Notes: generated by a model from the letters alone, not told the origin. A stretch of DNA of 42,354 bases from an uncultured Rhodospirillales bacterium (GCA_902825855.1 CADECW010000018.1:28386-70739); one strand, 5' to 3'. Positions 17,278 to 26,549 are shown, counted from the first letter of the stretch. Translations and numbers: made by a program.

Positions 17278-18276
17278 ATGCTGCGCTTCATCGTTCGCCG
17301 CGTGCTGCTGATGATCCCGACGCTGTTCATCATCAGTGCGCTGGTCTATTTCATCATCGACCTGCCGCCCGGCGACTGCGTCACCGCGCAGGTCGACGAG
17401 CTTCTGTCGCGCGGCGATCCCGACGCGCTGCGTCGCGCCGATGAACTGCGCGCGATGTACAACCTCAACGATCCGCTGTGGCAGCGCTACCTGGAATGGG
17501 TGGCGGGTATCTTTCGCTGGGATTTCGGGCTTTCCTGCCAGGACACCGTACCGGTGCGCGAGCTGATCGGCGAGCGGCTGGCGCTCACCATCGTCATGGA
17601 ATCGGCCACCATCGTGTTCATCTGGGTGGTGTCGTTCATCATCGGCGTCTATGCCGCGACGCACCAGTACAAGCTCGGCGACTACGTGGCGTCGTTCATC
17701 GGCTTCGTTGGCCTGGCGGTGCCGAACTTCCTGCTGGCGCTGGTCCTGCTCTACGTCGGCAAGGTCTATTTCGGCCTGTCGATCGGCGGCCTGATGGATC
17801 CCGAGTACATCGACCAGCCGATGAGCTGGGGCAAGGTCGGCTCGATCCTTCAGCACCTGATCATCCCGGTGATCGTCATCGGCATGTCGGGCACGGCCGG
17901 CATGATCCGCCGCCTGCGCGCCAACCTGCTCGACGAACTGCAGAAGCAATACGTCGTCACCGGCCGCGCCAAGGGCCTGCCGCCGCTCCGTCTCCTGATC
18001 AAGTATCCGCTGCGGCACGCCATAAACCCGTTCGTGGCCGATATCGGTGGGCTGCTGCCGGACGTGATCTCGGGCTCGGTCATCGTCTCGGTCGTGCTGT
18101 CGCTGCCGACCACCGGCCCGATGCTGCTGGGCGCGCTCAAGACTCAGGACGTCAATCTCGCCGCGACCTTCCTGCTGTTCGTGGCGACGCTGACCGTGAT
18201 CGGCATGCTGATCTCCGATCTGGCGCTGGCCGCGCTCGATCCGCGCATCCGCTTTGGCGCAACGTCGGAGAAATAG
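17278..18276 (+). CDS. peptide-type ABC importer permease, DppB-like
   Basis: 332 aa from ATG 17278, with GGGGAGGA upstream and one base after the ATPase stop. The N-terminus MLRFIVRRVLLMIPTLFIIS and the phrase GDCVTAQVDELLSRGD followed by LNDPLWQRYLEWV are typical of DppB/OppB subunits. The coupling helix EAA-like loop is VVTGRAKGLPPLRLLIKYPLRHA. Six membrane segments. It forms the inner-membrane channel with the next gene product. Confidence 0.92.
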   Translation: MLRFIVRRVLLMIPTLFIISALVYFIIDLPPGDCVTAQVDELLSRGDPDALRRADELRAMYNLNDPLWQRYLEWVAGIFRWDFGLSCQDTVPVRELIGERLALTIVMESATIVFIWVVSFIIGVYAATHQYKLGDYVASFIGFVGLAVPNFLLALVLLYVGKVYFGLSIGGLMDPEYIDQPMSWGKVGSILQHLIIPVIVIGMSGTAGMIRRLRANLLDELQKQYVVTGRAKGLPPLRLLIKYPLRHAINPFVADIGGLLPDVISGSVIVSVVLSLPTTGPMLLGALKTQDVNLAATFLLFVATLTVIGMLISDLALAALDPRIRFGATSEK

Positions 18277-18285
18277 GATAGCGCC

Positions 18286-19464
18286 ATGACCGACCACATC
18301 ACGCCTGCACCGCGGCCGCGCTCCGATCACTTCGTCAACAAGGAGCCCTGGGATCCCTACGTCTCGGAGCGCCTGACGGCCGAGCAGGAAAAGTACTACA
18401 TGGCCGGCCAGTGGAAGCTGATGTGGTGGCGTTTCCGCCGCCATCGGCCGGCCGTGGTCTCGGCGGTCTTCCTGGCGCTGATGTATTTCTCGACCGTGAT
18501 CAGCGAGTTCATCGCGCCCTACGACCTGCACACCCGGCACTCGGCCTACATCTTCGCGCCGCCGCAGCGTGTCCATCTGATCCACGAGGGCCAGTTCCTC
18601 GGGCCCTTCGTCTATGCGCTCAAGACCACACGCGATATGGAGACCCTGCAGCGCGTCTACACGGCCGACACGACCCGGCCGCAGCAGCTGCGCTTCTTCT
18701 GCCTGAGCGACTCCTACGAGTTCTGGGGTCTCATCCCGGGCAGCTTCCATTTCGTCTGCCCGCCGGAGGGAGGCAAGTTCTTCTGGCTCGGCACAGACCG
18801 ATTGGGGCGCGACATGTTCAGCCGCATCGTCTATGCCGCGCGCATCTCGCTCACCATCGGCATCATCGGCATCGCGCTCTCCTTCGCGCTCGCGCTGATC
18901 CTGGGCGGCCTGGCGGGTTATTACGGCGGCTGGGTCGACAGCGTCGTCCAGCGCATTACCGAGATCATCAAGAGCTTCCCGCACCTGCCGCTATGGCTGG
19001 CGCTGTCCGCGGCGCTGCCTGTCACCTGGTCGCCGTTGCTGGTTTATTTCGGCATCACCCTGATCCTGGCGCTGCTCGACTGGCCGGGCCTGGGACGTGC
19101 CGTGCGCTCGAAGCTCCTGTCGCTGCGCGAGGAGGATTATGCCGCGGCGGCCCAGATGATGGGCGCAAAGCCCGGCCGCATCATCGGCCGCCATCTGCTG
19201 CCGGGCTTCATGAGCCACCTCATCGCTTCGGCCACGCTTTCCATTCCCTCGATGATCCTGGCCGAGACTGCCTTGAGCTTCCTGGGACTGGGCCTCAGGC
19301 CGCCGATCACCTCATGGGGCGTGCTGCTGAACGAGGCGACCGACATCAATGTCGTTGCCGTGAACTGGTGGCTGATGCTGCCGGTGATCCCGGTGATCCT
19401 GGTCATCCTGGCTTACCAGTTCATGGGCGATGGGATGCGCGACGCCGCCGATCCCTACGGCTGA
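18286..19464 (+). CDS. peptide-type ABC importer permease, DppC-like with enlarged first periplasmic loop
   Basis: 392 aa, longer than ordinary DppC (about 300). After an N-terminal cytoplasmic stretch and the first membrane segment (about residues 55-80), a large extracytoplasmic loop of roughly 100 residues runs up to the conserved FWLGTDRLGRDMFSRIVYAARISL. The EAA loop is YAAAAQMMGAKPGRIIGRHLLPG. The C-terminus ends GDGMRDAADPYG, as usual. The large loop may contact the missing binding protein. It starts 9 bases after the first permease. Confidence 0.91.
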   Translation: MTDHITPAPRPRSDHFVNKEPWDPYVSERLTAEQEKYYMAGQWKLMWWRFRRHRPAVVSAVFLALMYFSTVISEFIAPYDLHTRHSAYIFAPPQRVHLIHEGQFLGPFVYALKTTRDMETLQRVYTADTTRPQQLRFFCLSDSYEFWGLIPGSFHFVCPPEGGKFFWLGTDRLGRDMFSRIVYAARISLTIGIIGIALSFALALILGGLAGYYGGWVDSVVQRITEIIKSFPHLPLWLALSAALPVTWSPLLVYFGITLILALLDWPGLGRAVRSKLLSLREEDYAAAAQMMGAKPGRIIGRHLLPGFMSHLIASATLSIPSMILAETALSFLGLGLRPPITSWGVLLNEATDINVVAVNWWLMLPVIPVILVILAYQFMGDGMRDAADPYG

Positions 19465-19534
19465 TGGGTATCTGGCGTCGGGTCGGACAACACGTTGATT
19501 CAACACCCAATTTTTCTCATTCGCCCCACCCGGG

Positions 19535-19559
19535 AGTGTGATTGAAAAATCACACTTTG
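19535..19559 (+). terminator. perfect 9-bp hairpin with GAAA loop after the ABC operon
   Basis: AGTGTGATT (19535-19543), GAAA, AATCACACT (19548-19556), then TTT before a GC run. The stem is perfect and the loop is a GNRA tetraloop, but the T tract is only three bases, so termination would be weak. It may be the 3' end of the ABC importer message or the first element of the structured region before ccmA. Confidence 0.45.
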
Positions 19560-19575
19560 GCCCTATTTGGGTCTA

Positions 19576-19711
19576 GCGACCGCCATCGGAGGTTTCCATC
19601 TTCGGGTTGTATCTCCCCCGAACGTGGTCCCCCCAAAGCCACGTTCTAGCCTCCTCGGAGGCGCTTAGGCCGTCTTCTCACTCTCCCCCGAGAAGACGGC
19701 CTTTTTCTTTT
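19576..19711 (+). ncRNA. candidate small RNA or attenuating leader upstream of ccmA
   Basis: This span has no credible reading frame. It contains consecutive hairpins: AACGTGG/CCACGTT (19621-19627 with 19639-19645), GCCTCC/GGAGGC (19649-19654 with 19657-19662) and the 13-bp terminator stem ending before 19703. Three C-rich stretches are predicted to be unpaired: 19612-19620, 19628-19634 and the terminator loop 19682-19689. TCTCCCCCGA is repeated exactly (19612-19621 and 19682-19691). C-rich loops that mimic an anti-Shine-Dalgarno are known in several alphaproteobacterial sRNA families. A promoter-like TTGAAA-16-TATTTG (19542-19569) would give a start near 19576. The 5' end is inferred; no named RNA family is claimed. 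Confidence 0.5.
19667..19711 (+). terminator. strong Rho-independent terminator just before ccmA
   Basis: AGGCCGTCTTCTC (19667-19679) pairs perfectly with GAGAAGACGGCCT (19690-19702) around the loop ACTCTCCCCC, followed by TTTTCTTTT. This 13-bp stem with a T tract is the clearest intrinsic terminator in the window. It ends only about five bases before the first possible ccmA start, so it probably acts as an attenuator for the ccm operon or the 3' end of a separate sRNA. Confidence 0.88.
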
Positions 19712-19715
19712 CAGC

Positions 19716-20369
19716 ATGCTACGACGGCGCCGCATGGCGCCCACTCTCCTCGACGTGGCGGATCTCGCCTGCCGCCGCGGCGGCAGGCCGGTCTTCGATC
19801 ATCTGTCCTTTGCGCTCGGCGCCGGCGAACTCCTGGCCCTGACCGGCCACAACGGCAGCGGAAAGACTACCTTGCTGCGGGCGCTCGCCCGGCTGGTGCG
19901 GCCCGACGCCGGGACGGTCCGCTGGCAGGGTGCGAACGTGGCCGACGACGCCGAGACGTGGCGCGCCCGGCTCGCCTGGCTCGGGCATCTCGACGGCCTC
20001 AAGGGCGACCTGACGGTGCGCGAAAACCTTCTGGGCGGCGAACGATTGCGCGGCCGTTCCGCAGGCGACGATCGCCTGGACGCTGCTCTGGTCGCCTTCG
20101 ACCTCGCCGCCGTAGGGCATCGACCGGCGCGTACTTTGTCCGCCGGCCAGCGCCGTCGCACCGCGCTCGCGCGCGTCATGCTGACCGAGGCGCCTTTGTG
20201 GCTGCTCGACGAGCCGCTGAATGCGTTGGACGCACCGGCACAGCAGGCCTTTCGCACCGTACTGCAGCAGCATCTCGCCCGTGGCGGCCTCGCTATCGCC
20301 GCGACGCATGCCGACCTCGGAATTCCCGGAACGCGCGTGCTCGAACTCGGCTCGCGCTCGTCGCCATGA
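19716..20369 (+). CDS. ccmA: cytochrome c biogenesis heme exporter ATP-binding subunit CcmA
   Basis: 217 aa from ATG 19716, or 211 aa from ATG 19734; neither start has a clear ribosome site. Walker A GHNGSGKTTLLRALARL, signature LSAGQRRRTALARV (LSAGQ variant normal for CcmA), Walker B LWLLDEPLNALD, and H-loop ATHADL. With CcmB, CcmC and CcmD it forms the inner-membrane complex whose ATP hydrolysis releases holo-CcmE to the heme ligation machinery. It is the first of nine consecutive ccm genes and follows a strong terminator, so its transcription must involve read-through or a regulated leader. Confidence 0.93.
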   Translation: MLRRRRMAPTLLDVADLACRRGGRPVFDHLSFALGAGELLALTGHNGSGKTTLLRALARLVRPDAGTVRWQGANVADDAETWRARLAWLGHLDGLKGDLTVRENLLGGERLRGRSAGDDRLDAALVAFDLAAVGHRPARTLSAGQRRRTALARVMLTEAPLWLLDEPLNALDAPAQQAFRTVLQQHLARGGLAIAATHADLGIPGTRVLELGSRSSP

Positions 20370-21031
20370 CCGGCTTCCTCGCACTTCTGTCCCGCGATCT
20401 GCGGCTGGCCTGGCGACGGCCGGGCGATGTCGCCCTGGTGCTCGCTTTCTTCGTCGTGGCGACGGTGCTCTTTCCGCTGGGCATCGGGCCGCAGGCCAAC
20501 ATCCTGGCGCGCATCGCCGCGGGTGTGTTGTGGTGCACGGCGCTATTCGCCTCGATGCTGTCGCTCGATCGCTTGTTCGCTGCAGATTACGAGGACGGAT
20601 CTCTCGATCTCCTGCTGCTGGCGCCCTGGCCGCTCGAGCTCGCGGCGCTTGCCAAGTGCGCCGCTCACTGGATTGTGACCGGCATGCCGTTGGCGGTCCT
20701 CGCGCCCCTGCTCGGGGTCGCGTTCGGGCTGCCGCCTGGCGCGCTGATCGCCCTCGCTGCGACCCTGCTGGTGGGCACGCCCACCCTGTCCCTGATCGGC
20801 GGCCTGGCGGCGGCCCTCACGCTCGGCGCTCGCCGCGGCGGCGCTTTGTTGGCTCTGCTGGCCCTGCCGCTCTGCGTGCCGACGCTGATCTTTGGCGCCA
20901 CTGCCATCGAAGCATTGATGACCGGCGAGGATCTTTGGGCCCATATCGCGATCCTCGGAGCCCTGGCGCTGGTGGCACTGGCTACCATCCCGTGGGCTAT
21001 GGCCGCCGCCTTGCGGCAGGCTGGCGAATAG
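20366..21031 (+). CDS. ccmB: heme exporter membrane subunit CcmB
   Basis: 221 aa, six membrane segments. It starts at ATG 20366, overlapping the ccmA stop by four bases. SRDLRLAWRRPGD near the N-terminus, followed by FFVVATVLFPLGIGP and LFAADYEDGSLDLLLLAPWPLE, are characteristic CcmB phrases. It is the membrane partner of the CcmA ATPase. Confidence 0.94.
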   Translation: MTGFLALLSRDLRLAWRRPGDVALVLAFFVVATVLFPLGIGPQANILARIAAGVLWCTALFASMLSLDRLFAADYEDGSLDLLLLAPWPLELAALAKCAAHWIVTGMPLAVLAPLLGVAFGLPPGALIALAATLLVGTPTLSLIGGLAAALTLGARRGGALLALLALPLCVPTLIFGATAIEALMTGEDLWAHIAILGALALVALATIPWAMAAALRQAGE

Positions 21032-21065
21032 ACAAAAACCTCCAAGGGACCGACACAGGGGAGAA

Positions 21066-21785
21066 ATGGCCGACCTGCATTTCCTCGCCAACCCGGCTCG
21101 CTTTCGCCGCTTCAGCCAGCGCATGCTTCCGGGCCTGACTCTCGCAACGGTGCTCAGCCTTGCGGTCGGCCTCTATCTCGCGCTCCTGCAGTCGCCGCCC
21201 GACTACCAGCAGGGCGAGACCGTCCGCATCATGTTCGTGCACGTACCGTCCGCCTGGCTCTCGATGGCAGGCTACGCCCTGCTCGCCGTGCTCGGCGCCT
21301 CGCTGCTGGTCTGGCGTCATCCGCTCGGCGCCCTGATGGCGCGCGCCGCCGCCCCGGTGGGAGCCTGCTTCGCGCTGGTGTGCCTGCTCACCGGCTCGCT
21401 GTGGGGCCGGCCGATGTGGGGCACCTACTGGGCATGGGATGCGCGGCTCACCTCGATGCTGCTGCTCTTCTTCCTCTATCTCGGCCACATCGCCTTGAGC
21501 CGCGCCTACGACGATCCCGACCGCGGCGATCGCGCCGCCGCCATCCTGGCGCTGGTCGGCGTGATCAACCTGCCGATCATCAAGTTCTCGGTCGACTGGT
21601 GGAACACGCTGCACCAGCCTGCCTCGATCATGCGCCTGGACGCGCCGGCCATCCATCCCTCCATCCTGATGCCCCTGCTCTGGATGGCGGGATCGTTCGT
21701 GCTGTTGTTCATCGTACTGGTGCTGGTGCGCACCGAGACCGAGATCGATCGTCGGCGCCTCGAAATCGCGGACCAGAGCGCATGA
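21066..21785 (+). CDS. ccmC: heme handling protein CcmC
   Basis: 239 aa with six membrane segments. The tryptophan-rich heme-handling motif [18 protein letters not shown] is at residues 113-130, flanked by two conserved histidines (His59 in MFVHVPSAW; His183 in WNTLHQPAS). CcmC loads heme onto CcmE in the periplasm. GGGGAGA (21058-21064) is the ribosome site; it is complementary to the C-rich motif in the region before ccmA. It starts 34 bases after ccmB, the largest gap inside the operon. Confidence 0.95.
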   Translation: MADLHFLANPARFRRFSQRMLPGLTLATVLSLAVGLYLALLQSPPDYQQGETVRIMFVHVPSAWLSMAGYALLAVLGASLLVWRHPLGALMARAAAPVGACFALVCLLTGSLWGRPMWGTYWAWDARLTSMLLLFFLYLGHIALSRAYDDPDRGDRAAAILALVGVINLPIIKFSVDWWNTLHQPASIMRLDAPAIHPSILMPLLWMAGSFVLLFIVLVLVRTETEIDRRRLEIADQSA

Positions 21786-21922
21786 GCAGCTACGGTGTCT
21801 TCATCCTTTCGGCCTACCTCGTGGTGCTGGTCGTGCTGGGCGGCCTCACCATCGCCTCGCTGAGTGCGCGCGCAAGGGTGCGTCGAGAACTGGCGGCGCG
21901 CGGCCTGGACCGCAAGAGATGA
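21782..21922 (+). CDS. ccmD: heme exporter small subunit CcmD
   Basis: 46 aa with one membrane segment ([21 protein letters not shown]) and a basic cytoplasmic tail ([18 protein letters not shown]), typical of CcmD, which stabilises the CcmABC-CcmE complex. ATGA overlaps connect it to ccmC and ccmE. Its identity rests on position, size and topology. Confidence 0.9.
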   Translation: MSSYGVFILSAYLVVLVVLGGLTIASLSARARVRRELAARGLDRKR

Positions 21923-22353
21923 CTCCCAAGCGCAAGCGGCTGTGGATGCTGGTGGGCTCGCTCGCCGTACTGGGCGCTGCTGCGGCGCTCGTGCTGACCG
22001 CGTTGAACGACAATCTCGTCTTCTTCTATTCGCCGAGCCAGCTTGCCGAGAAGAGCATTCCCCAGGAGCGGCGTTTCCGCCTGGGCGGGCTGGTCGAAAT
22101 GGGCAGCGTGAAGAAGAACGGCGAAGAGGTCCGCTTCATCGTCACCGATACGCACAAGACGATCGCCGTCGTCTACCGCGGGCTACTGCCCGACCTCTTC
22201 CGCGAGGGCCAGGGTGTCGTCACCGAAGGTTCACTCGGGCCCGACGGCGTGTTCGTAGCTCGTGAAGTCCTTGCCAAGCACGACGAAAACTACATGCCCC
22301 CGGAGGTCGCCAAGGCGATCAAGGAAGCGGGGCAGTGGAAGGCCAGGAAGTGA
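21919..22353 (+). CDS. ccmE: periplasmic heme chaperone CcmE
   Basis: 144 aa with an N-terminal signal anchor (residues 8-28) and an OB-fold domain. The covalent heme-binding His121 and Tyr125 are in [11 protein letters not shown], the family hallmark. It receives heme from CcmC and passes it to CcmF/CcmH. It overlaps ccmD by four bases and ccmF by four bases if ccmF starts at 22350. Confidence 0.95.
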   Translation: MTPKRKRLWMLVGSLAVLGAAAALVLTALNDNLVFFYSPSQLAEKSIPQERRFRLGGLVEMGSVKKNGEEVRFIVTDTHKTIAVVYRGLLPDLFREGQGVVTEGSLGPDGVFVAREVLAKHDENYMPPEVAKAIKEAGQWKARK

Positions 22354-24323
22354 TTCCCGAGCTCGGCCATTTCGCACTCATCCTCGCGCTGGCCGTGGCG
22401 CTGGTGCAGGGAACGCTGCCGCTGGTCGGCGCGGCGCGGGCCGATGGGCGGCTGATGGCACTCGGCAGCACGGCGGCGCTCACCCAGGCGCTGCTCGTGG
22501 TCGTCGCCTTCGCAGCTCTCACGCAGGCTTACGTGACGTCGGATTTTTCGGTCGCCAACGTCGTCGCCAACTCGCACTCGGCCAAGCCGCTGCTCTACAA
22601 GATCTCCGGCGTGTGGGGGAACCACGAGGGCAGCATGCTCCTGTGGGCACTCATCCTCTCCGTGTTCGGCGCAGCCGTGGCGCTGTTCGGCGCCAACCTG
22701 CCCGACACGCTGCGGGCGCGCGTGCTCGCCATCCAGGCGCTGATCGGCGTGGGCTTCCTCGCCTTCCTGCTGTTCACCTCCAATCCCTTCGAGCGCCTGT
22801 CGCCTGCGCCGGCCGACGGCAACGGCCTCAATCCGCTGCTGCAGGACCCGGGATTGGCCTTTCATCCGCCGCTGCTCTATCTCGGCTATGTCGGCTTCTC
22901 GGTGACGTACGCTTTCGCCATCGCCGCCCTGCTCGAAGGCCGCGTCGATCCGGCGTGGGCGCGCTGGGTGCGGCCGTGGACGCTGGCCGCCTGGTGCTTC
23001 CTCACGCTCGGCATCGCGCTCGGCTCGTGGTGGGCCTACTACATCCTCGGCTGGGGCGGGTTCTGGTTCTGGGATCCCGTCGAGAACGCGTCGCTGATGC
23101 CGTGGCTCGCCGGCACCGCACTGCTGCATTCCGCCATCGTCGTCGAGAAGCGCGACGCCTTGAAGAGCTGGACCGTCCTGCTCGCCATCCTCGCTTTCTC
23201 ACTGTCCCTTCTCGGCACCTTCCTGGTGCGTTCGGGTGTGCTCACCTCGGTGCATGCCTTCGCCCAGGATCCCGCGCGCGGTCTCTACATCCTCGCCTTC
23301 CTGCTGACGGTCACCGGTGGCGGCCTCGCTCTTTACGCGTGGCGGGCACCGAAGCTGACGTCGAGCGGATTGTTTCAGCCGATCAGCCGCGAAGGCGCCC
23401 TGATCCTGAACAACCTGCTGCTCTGCACTCTCGCCGCGACGGTGTTGCTCGGCACGCTCTACCCGCTGTTCCTCGACCTGCTGACGGGAAACAAGGTCTC
23501 GGTTGGTCCGCCGTTCTTCAACGCCACCTTCGTGCCGCTCTGCGCACCCCTGTTTGCGGCGCTCTGCGTCGGTCCCTTCCTGGGCTGGAAGCGCGCCGAG
23601 CTGTGGCCGGCGTTGCAGCATCTGCGCATCGCCTTCTTCGTCTCGGTGATCGCGGCCATCGTCGCCGCCGTCGCCGTCGACAGCCGCTCGACCCTGGCCG
23701 CGGTCGCCTTCGGCTTCGGCGTCTGGCTGATCTTGGGCAGCCTGGTCGAGTTCGCAGGCCGCCTGCGGCTCGGTCGTGCGCCGTGGGCGGAGTCGCTGCG
23801 ACGCCTGCGCGCCACGCCGCGCGCCGCCATCGGCATGACCATCTCGCATGCGGCGCTGGGCCTCGTCGTGCTGGGCGCAGTGGCGACCGGAGCCTGGCAT
23901 GTCGAGGTGATTCAGACCTTGAAGCCGGGCGAGAAGACGCGCATCGCGGGTTACGACATAACGCTCGTGCGTGTCGACAACGTGCAGGGCCCCAACTACG
24001 TCGCTGAGCGCGCCTCGCTTGCCGTTACTGCGGGTGGCCGGCCCTTCACCACCCTGCAGCCCGAGCGCCGGCTGTTCACGGTGCAGCGCCGTCAGGTTGC
24101 GGAGACCGCCATTCACAGCGACGGGCTGCGCGATCTCTATGCGGCGTTGGGCGAGGGCGATCCCGCAACCGGCTGGGTGATCCGGCTGTACCTCAATCCG
24201 CTCGCGCCCTGGATCTGGCTGGGCGCCGCGCTGTGTGCGTTCGGCGGCTTCGTCTCGCTCTCCGACCGGCGCCTCAGGATCGGCGCACCTTCACGCCGAC
24301 CGGCAGTACAGGCCGCCGAATGA
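22350..24323 (+). CDS. ccmF: heme lyase subunit CcmF
   Basis: 657 aa from GTG 22350, chosen because the protein then begins [14 protein letters not shown] like other CcmF and overlaps the ccmE stop as GTGA; an in-frame GTG at 22335 would add five residues. About a dozen membrane segments. The WWD domain is visible in [19 protein letters not shown], preceded by [15 protein letters not shown] and [20 protein letters not shown] are further family motifs. With CcmH and CcmI it ligates heme to apocytochrome c. Confidence 0.95.
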   Translation: MIPELGHFALILALAVALVQGTLPLVGAARADGRLMALGSTAALTQALLVVVAFAALTQAYVTSDFSVANVVANSHSAKPLLYKISGVWGNHEGSMLLWALILSVFGAAVALFGANLPDTLRARVLAIQALIGVGFLAFLLFTSNPFERLSPAPADGNGLNPLLQDPGLAFHPPLLYLGYVGFSVTYAFAIAALLEGRVDPAWARWVRPWTLAAWCFLTLGIALGSWWAYYILGWGGFWFWDPVENASLMPWLAGTALLHSAIVVEKRDALKSWTVLLAILAFSLSLLGTFLVRSGVLTSVHAFAQDPARGLYILAFLLTVTGGGLALYAWRAPKLTSSGLFQPISREGALILNNLLLCTLAATVLLGTLYPLFLDLLTGNKVSVGPPFFNATFVPLCAPLFAALCVGPFLGWKRAELWPALQHLRIAFFVSVIAAIVAAVAVDSRSTLAAVAFGFGVWLILGSLVEFAGRLRLGRAPWAESLRRLRATPRAAIGMTISHAALGLVVLGAVATGAWHVEVIQTLKPGEKTRIAGYDITLVRVDNVQGPNYVAERASLAVTAGGRPFTTLQPERRLFTVQRRQVAETAIHSDGLRDLYAALGEGDPATGWVIRLYLNPLAPWIWLGAALCAFGGFVSLSDRRLRIGAPSRRPAVQAAE

Positions 24324-24862
24324 GTCGCCGTCTGCTCTTCCTCCTGCCTCTCGCCACCCTGGCTCTGATGGCAGGGTTCTTCGCATGGTCGCTGATGGCG
24401 GGCCGTGATCCTGCGTCGATCGGCTCGGTGATGGTCGGCCGCGCTGCGCCCAAGCTCGATCTGCGCTCGCTGCGCGACGGCGACAAGCCGCTCAGCGACG
24501 CGCTGCTCCGAACGGGCAAGCCCGTGATCGTCAATTTCTTTGCGAGCTGGTGCACACCATGCCTCGCCGAGCATCCGCTGTTCACGAGGCTGGCCCAGCG
24601 CGACGGCGCCGTCATCATCGGCATCGCCTGGAAGAACAAGCCCGAGGAAGCGCGTGCCTGGCTCGCCAAGCTGGGCGATCCCTTCCTTCATGCCGGTCAG
24701 GATTTCGACGGCAGGACCGGCATCGACTGGGGCCTGAGCGGTGTGCCCGAGACCTACCTGATCGACGGCAAGGGAATCGTGCGCTTCCATTTCCGCGGCC
24801 CGATCACCGAACGGGACGTGCGCGACACCATCCTTCCTTTCCTGAGGGACGGGAAGCCGTGA
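24320..24862 (+). CDS. ccmG: thiol:disulfide interchange protein CcmG (DsbE)
   Basis: 180 aa from ATG 24320, overlapping the ccmF stop. N-terminal membrane anchor (residues 4-24), then a thioredoxin fold with the active site FASWCTPC (Cys78, Cys81) and the cis-proline loop GVPETYLID (Pro143). It reduces the CxxCH cysteines of apocytochrome c, directly or through CcmH, before heme attachment. Confidence 0.95.
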   Translation: MSRRLLFLLPLATLALMAGFFAWSLMAGRDPASIGSVMVGRAAPKLDLRSLRDGDKPLSDALLRTGKPVIVNFFASWCTPCLAEHPLFTRLAQRDGAVIIGIAWKNKPEEARAWLAKLGDPFLHAGQDFDGRTGIDWGLSGVPETYLIDGKGIVRFHFRGPITERDVRDTILPFLRDGKP

Positions 24863-25311
24863 GGCGCGTCGTCATCCTGCTGTTCACGATCCTGTTTGCG
24901 CTGCCGGCCCTCGCTGTCGACCCGTCGGAGATGCTCAAGGATGCCGCGCTCGAAACCCGCGCACGCGAGATCGGCCAGGCATTGCGATGCGTCGTCTGCC
25001 AGAACCAGTCGATCGACGATTCGGCAGCCGAAGTGGCGCGCGACATGCGCCGCGCCGTGCGCGAGCGGCTGACGGCCGGCGACAGCGACGCCCAGGTCTT
25101 CGATTTCATGGTCGCGCGCTACGGCGACTACGTGCTGCTGAAGCCACCCTTCAAGCTCGGTACGTTGGTGCTGTGGCTCGGCGCACCGCTGCTGCTGCTG
25201 ATCGCGGCAAGTGCGATCATGCTGACGGCGCTGCGCCGCCGTGCCGTCGCGCCGTTGCCGCCGCTCAGCGAAGAGGAACGCGAACGGCTGCGCTCGCTGC
25301 TGGACCGGTGA
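24859..25311 (+). CDS. ccmH: cytochrome c maturation protein CcmH (CcmL type)
   Basis: 150 aa from GTG 24859 (GTGA overlap with ccmG). A signal peptide ending ALPALA is followed by a thiol-redox helical domain with LRCVVCQNQ (Cys44, Cys47), then a C-terminal membrane segment (LVLWLGAPLLLLIAASAIML). It handles the thiols of apocytochrome c as part of the CcmF-CcmH-CcmI complex. Confidence 0.94.
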   Translation: MRRVVILLFTILFALPALAVDPSEMLKDAALETRAREIGQALRCVVCQNQSIDDSAAEVARDMRRAVRERLTAGDSDAQVFDFMVARYGDYVLLKPPFKLGTLVLWLGAPLLLLIAASAIMLTALRRRAVAPLPPLSEEERERLRSLLDR

Positions 25312-26549
25312 TGCTGGAATTCCTGCTCGCCCTTCTCACCACGGCAACGGTCGGCGCATTGCTGATCCCGCTGCTGCGCCGGCGGGCGCCGTCGACGAGC
25401 CGCTTCGAGGGCGAGCTTGCGATCTATCGCGACCAGCTCGCCGAAATCGAGCGCGAGCGCGCGGGCGGCAGCCTGAGCGAGAGCGAAGCCGCGGCGGCGC
25501 GGCTCGAAATCGAACGCCGCATCCTTGCCGCCGACAGCGCGGTAAAGACGACCGCCGCATCGTCCGACACCCTGCATCGCCTGTTGCCGCCTGCGCTGGC
25601 GCTGGCGATCCCCTTGCTGGCGCTTGGCCTCTACCTGAAGGTCGGCGATCCCGGACTGCCTGCCGCGCCCTTCGTTGCCGGTGCAAGGCCGCCGGCCGAC
25701 CAGAAGATGGACATTGCGCAGCTGATCGCCCAGGCCCGTGCGCGCGCCGCTGCCGAGCCCGACAGCGCCGAGGCGCTGTCCATGCTGGGCGAAGCATTGA
25801 CTCTCGAGGCCGACGGCACGGTTACGCCTGGCGCCGTGGAAGCCTTCAACAAGGCCATCGCGTTGCAGCCTGGCGATGCACGTTCGCTCTACTATCTCGG
25901 CCTGCATGATGCGCAGGCGGGCGACAGCGCCGCCGCGCTCAAGCGCTGGAGGGAGCTCGAAGCGAGCAGCCCTCCCAACGCACCGTTCCTGCCGATGCTG
26001 CGTGCCGAGATGGCGCGTGTTGGCCAGGCGGCCGGCCTGCCTGCCGGCGCGATGCCGCAGCCTTCGCGCGAGCAGCAGGAGGCGATGGCGGCGCTGACGC
26101 CCGAGCAGCGCCAGCAGGCGATCCGCGGCATGGTCGAGGGCCTGGCTGCGCGCCTGAGGGAGAACCCGCAGGATCGCGCTGGCTGGCTGCGTCTCGCCAA
26201 TGCCTGGAAAGTGCTGGGAGAAAGCGCGAATGCGGTCGATGCCTACGCCAAGGCCGACGCCCTCGCGCCCGTCGATGCCCGCCTGCTGGCCGACTGGGCC
26301 GAAGCCCATGTCCGCGGCTTGAAACCCGGCGAGGCACCTTCGCCGGCGGCCGTCGCCGTGCTCGAGCGCCTGGAGAAGGCCGAGCCGCGCAATGGCCTCG
26401 CGCTGTTCTATCTCGGCGCGGCCGCGTTCGCCGCCGGGGACAAGGCCGCGGCGGCCCGCCGCTGGAAGACGCTGCTTGCCCTGCTGCCCGCTGACGCGCC
26501 GATCCGCGCCATGCTGGAAGAGCGCATCAAGGCCGCCGAGTCTCCGTGA
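25311..26549 (+). CDS. ccmI: cytochrome c biogenesis TPR protein CcmI
   Basis: 412 aa; its start overlaps the ccmH stop by one base. The first membrane segment, MLEFLLALLTTATVGALLIPLL, is followed by a cytoplasmic coiled part (YRDQLAEIERERAGGSLSESEA), a second membrane segment (ALALAIPLLALGLYL) and a periplasmic TPR region (MLGEALTLEADG..., WLRLANAWKVLGE...). CcmI binds the C-terminus of apocytochrome c and delivers it for heme ligation. It closes the operon; its last 23 bases overlap the end of the convergent NYN gene. Confidence 0.92.
   Translation: MLEFLLALLTTATVGALLIPLLRRRAPSTSRFEGELAIYRDQLAEIERERAGGSLSESEAAAARLEIERRILAADSAVKTTAASSDTLHRLLPPALALAIPLLALGLYLKVGDPGLPAAPFVAGARPPADQKMDIAQLIAQARARAAAEPDSAEALSMLGEALTLEADGTVTPGAVEAFNKAIALQPGDARSLYYLGLHDAQAGDSAAALKRWRELEASSPPNAPFLPMLRAEMARVGQAAGLPAGAMPQPSREQQEAMAALTPEQRQQAIRGMVEGLAARLRENPQDRAGWLRLANAWKVLGESANAVDAYAKADALAPVDARLLADWAEAHVRGLKPGEAPSPAAVAVLERLEKAEPRNGLALFYLGAAAFAAGDKAAAARRWKTLLALLPADAPIRAMLEERIKAAESP

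Noticed and set aside
16963..18984. Long minus-strand open frame opposite the ABC importer genes
   Set aside because: Highly charged, His/Asp/Arg-rich, no recognisable motif; the plus-strand permeases and ATPase are unambiguous.
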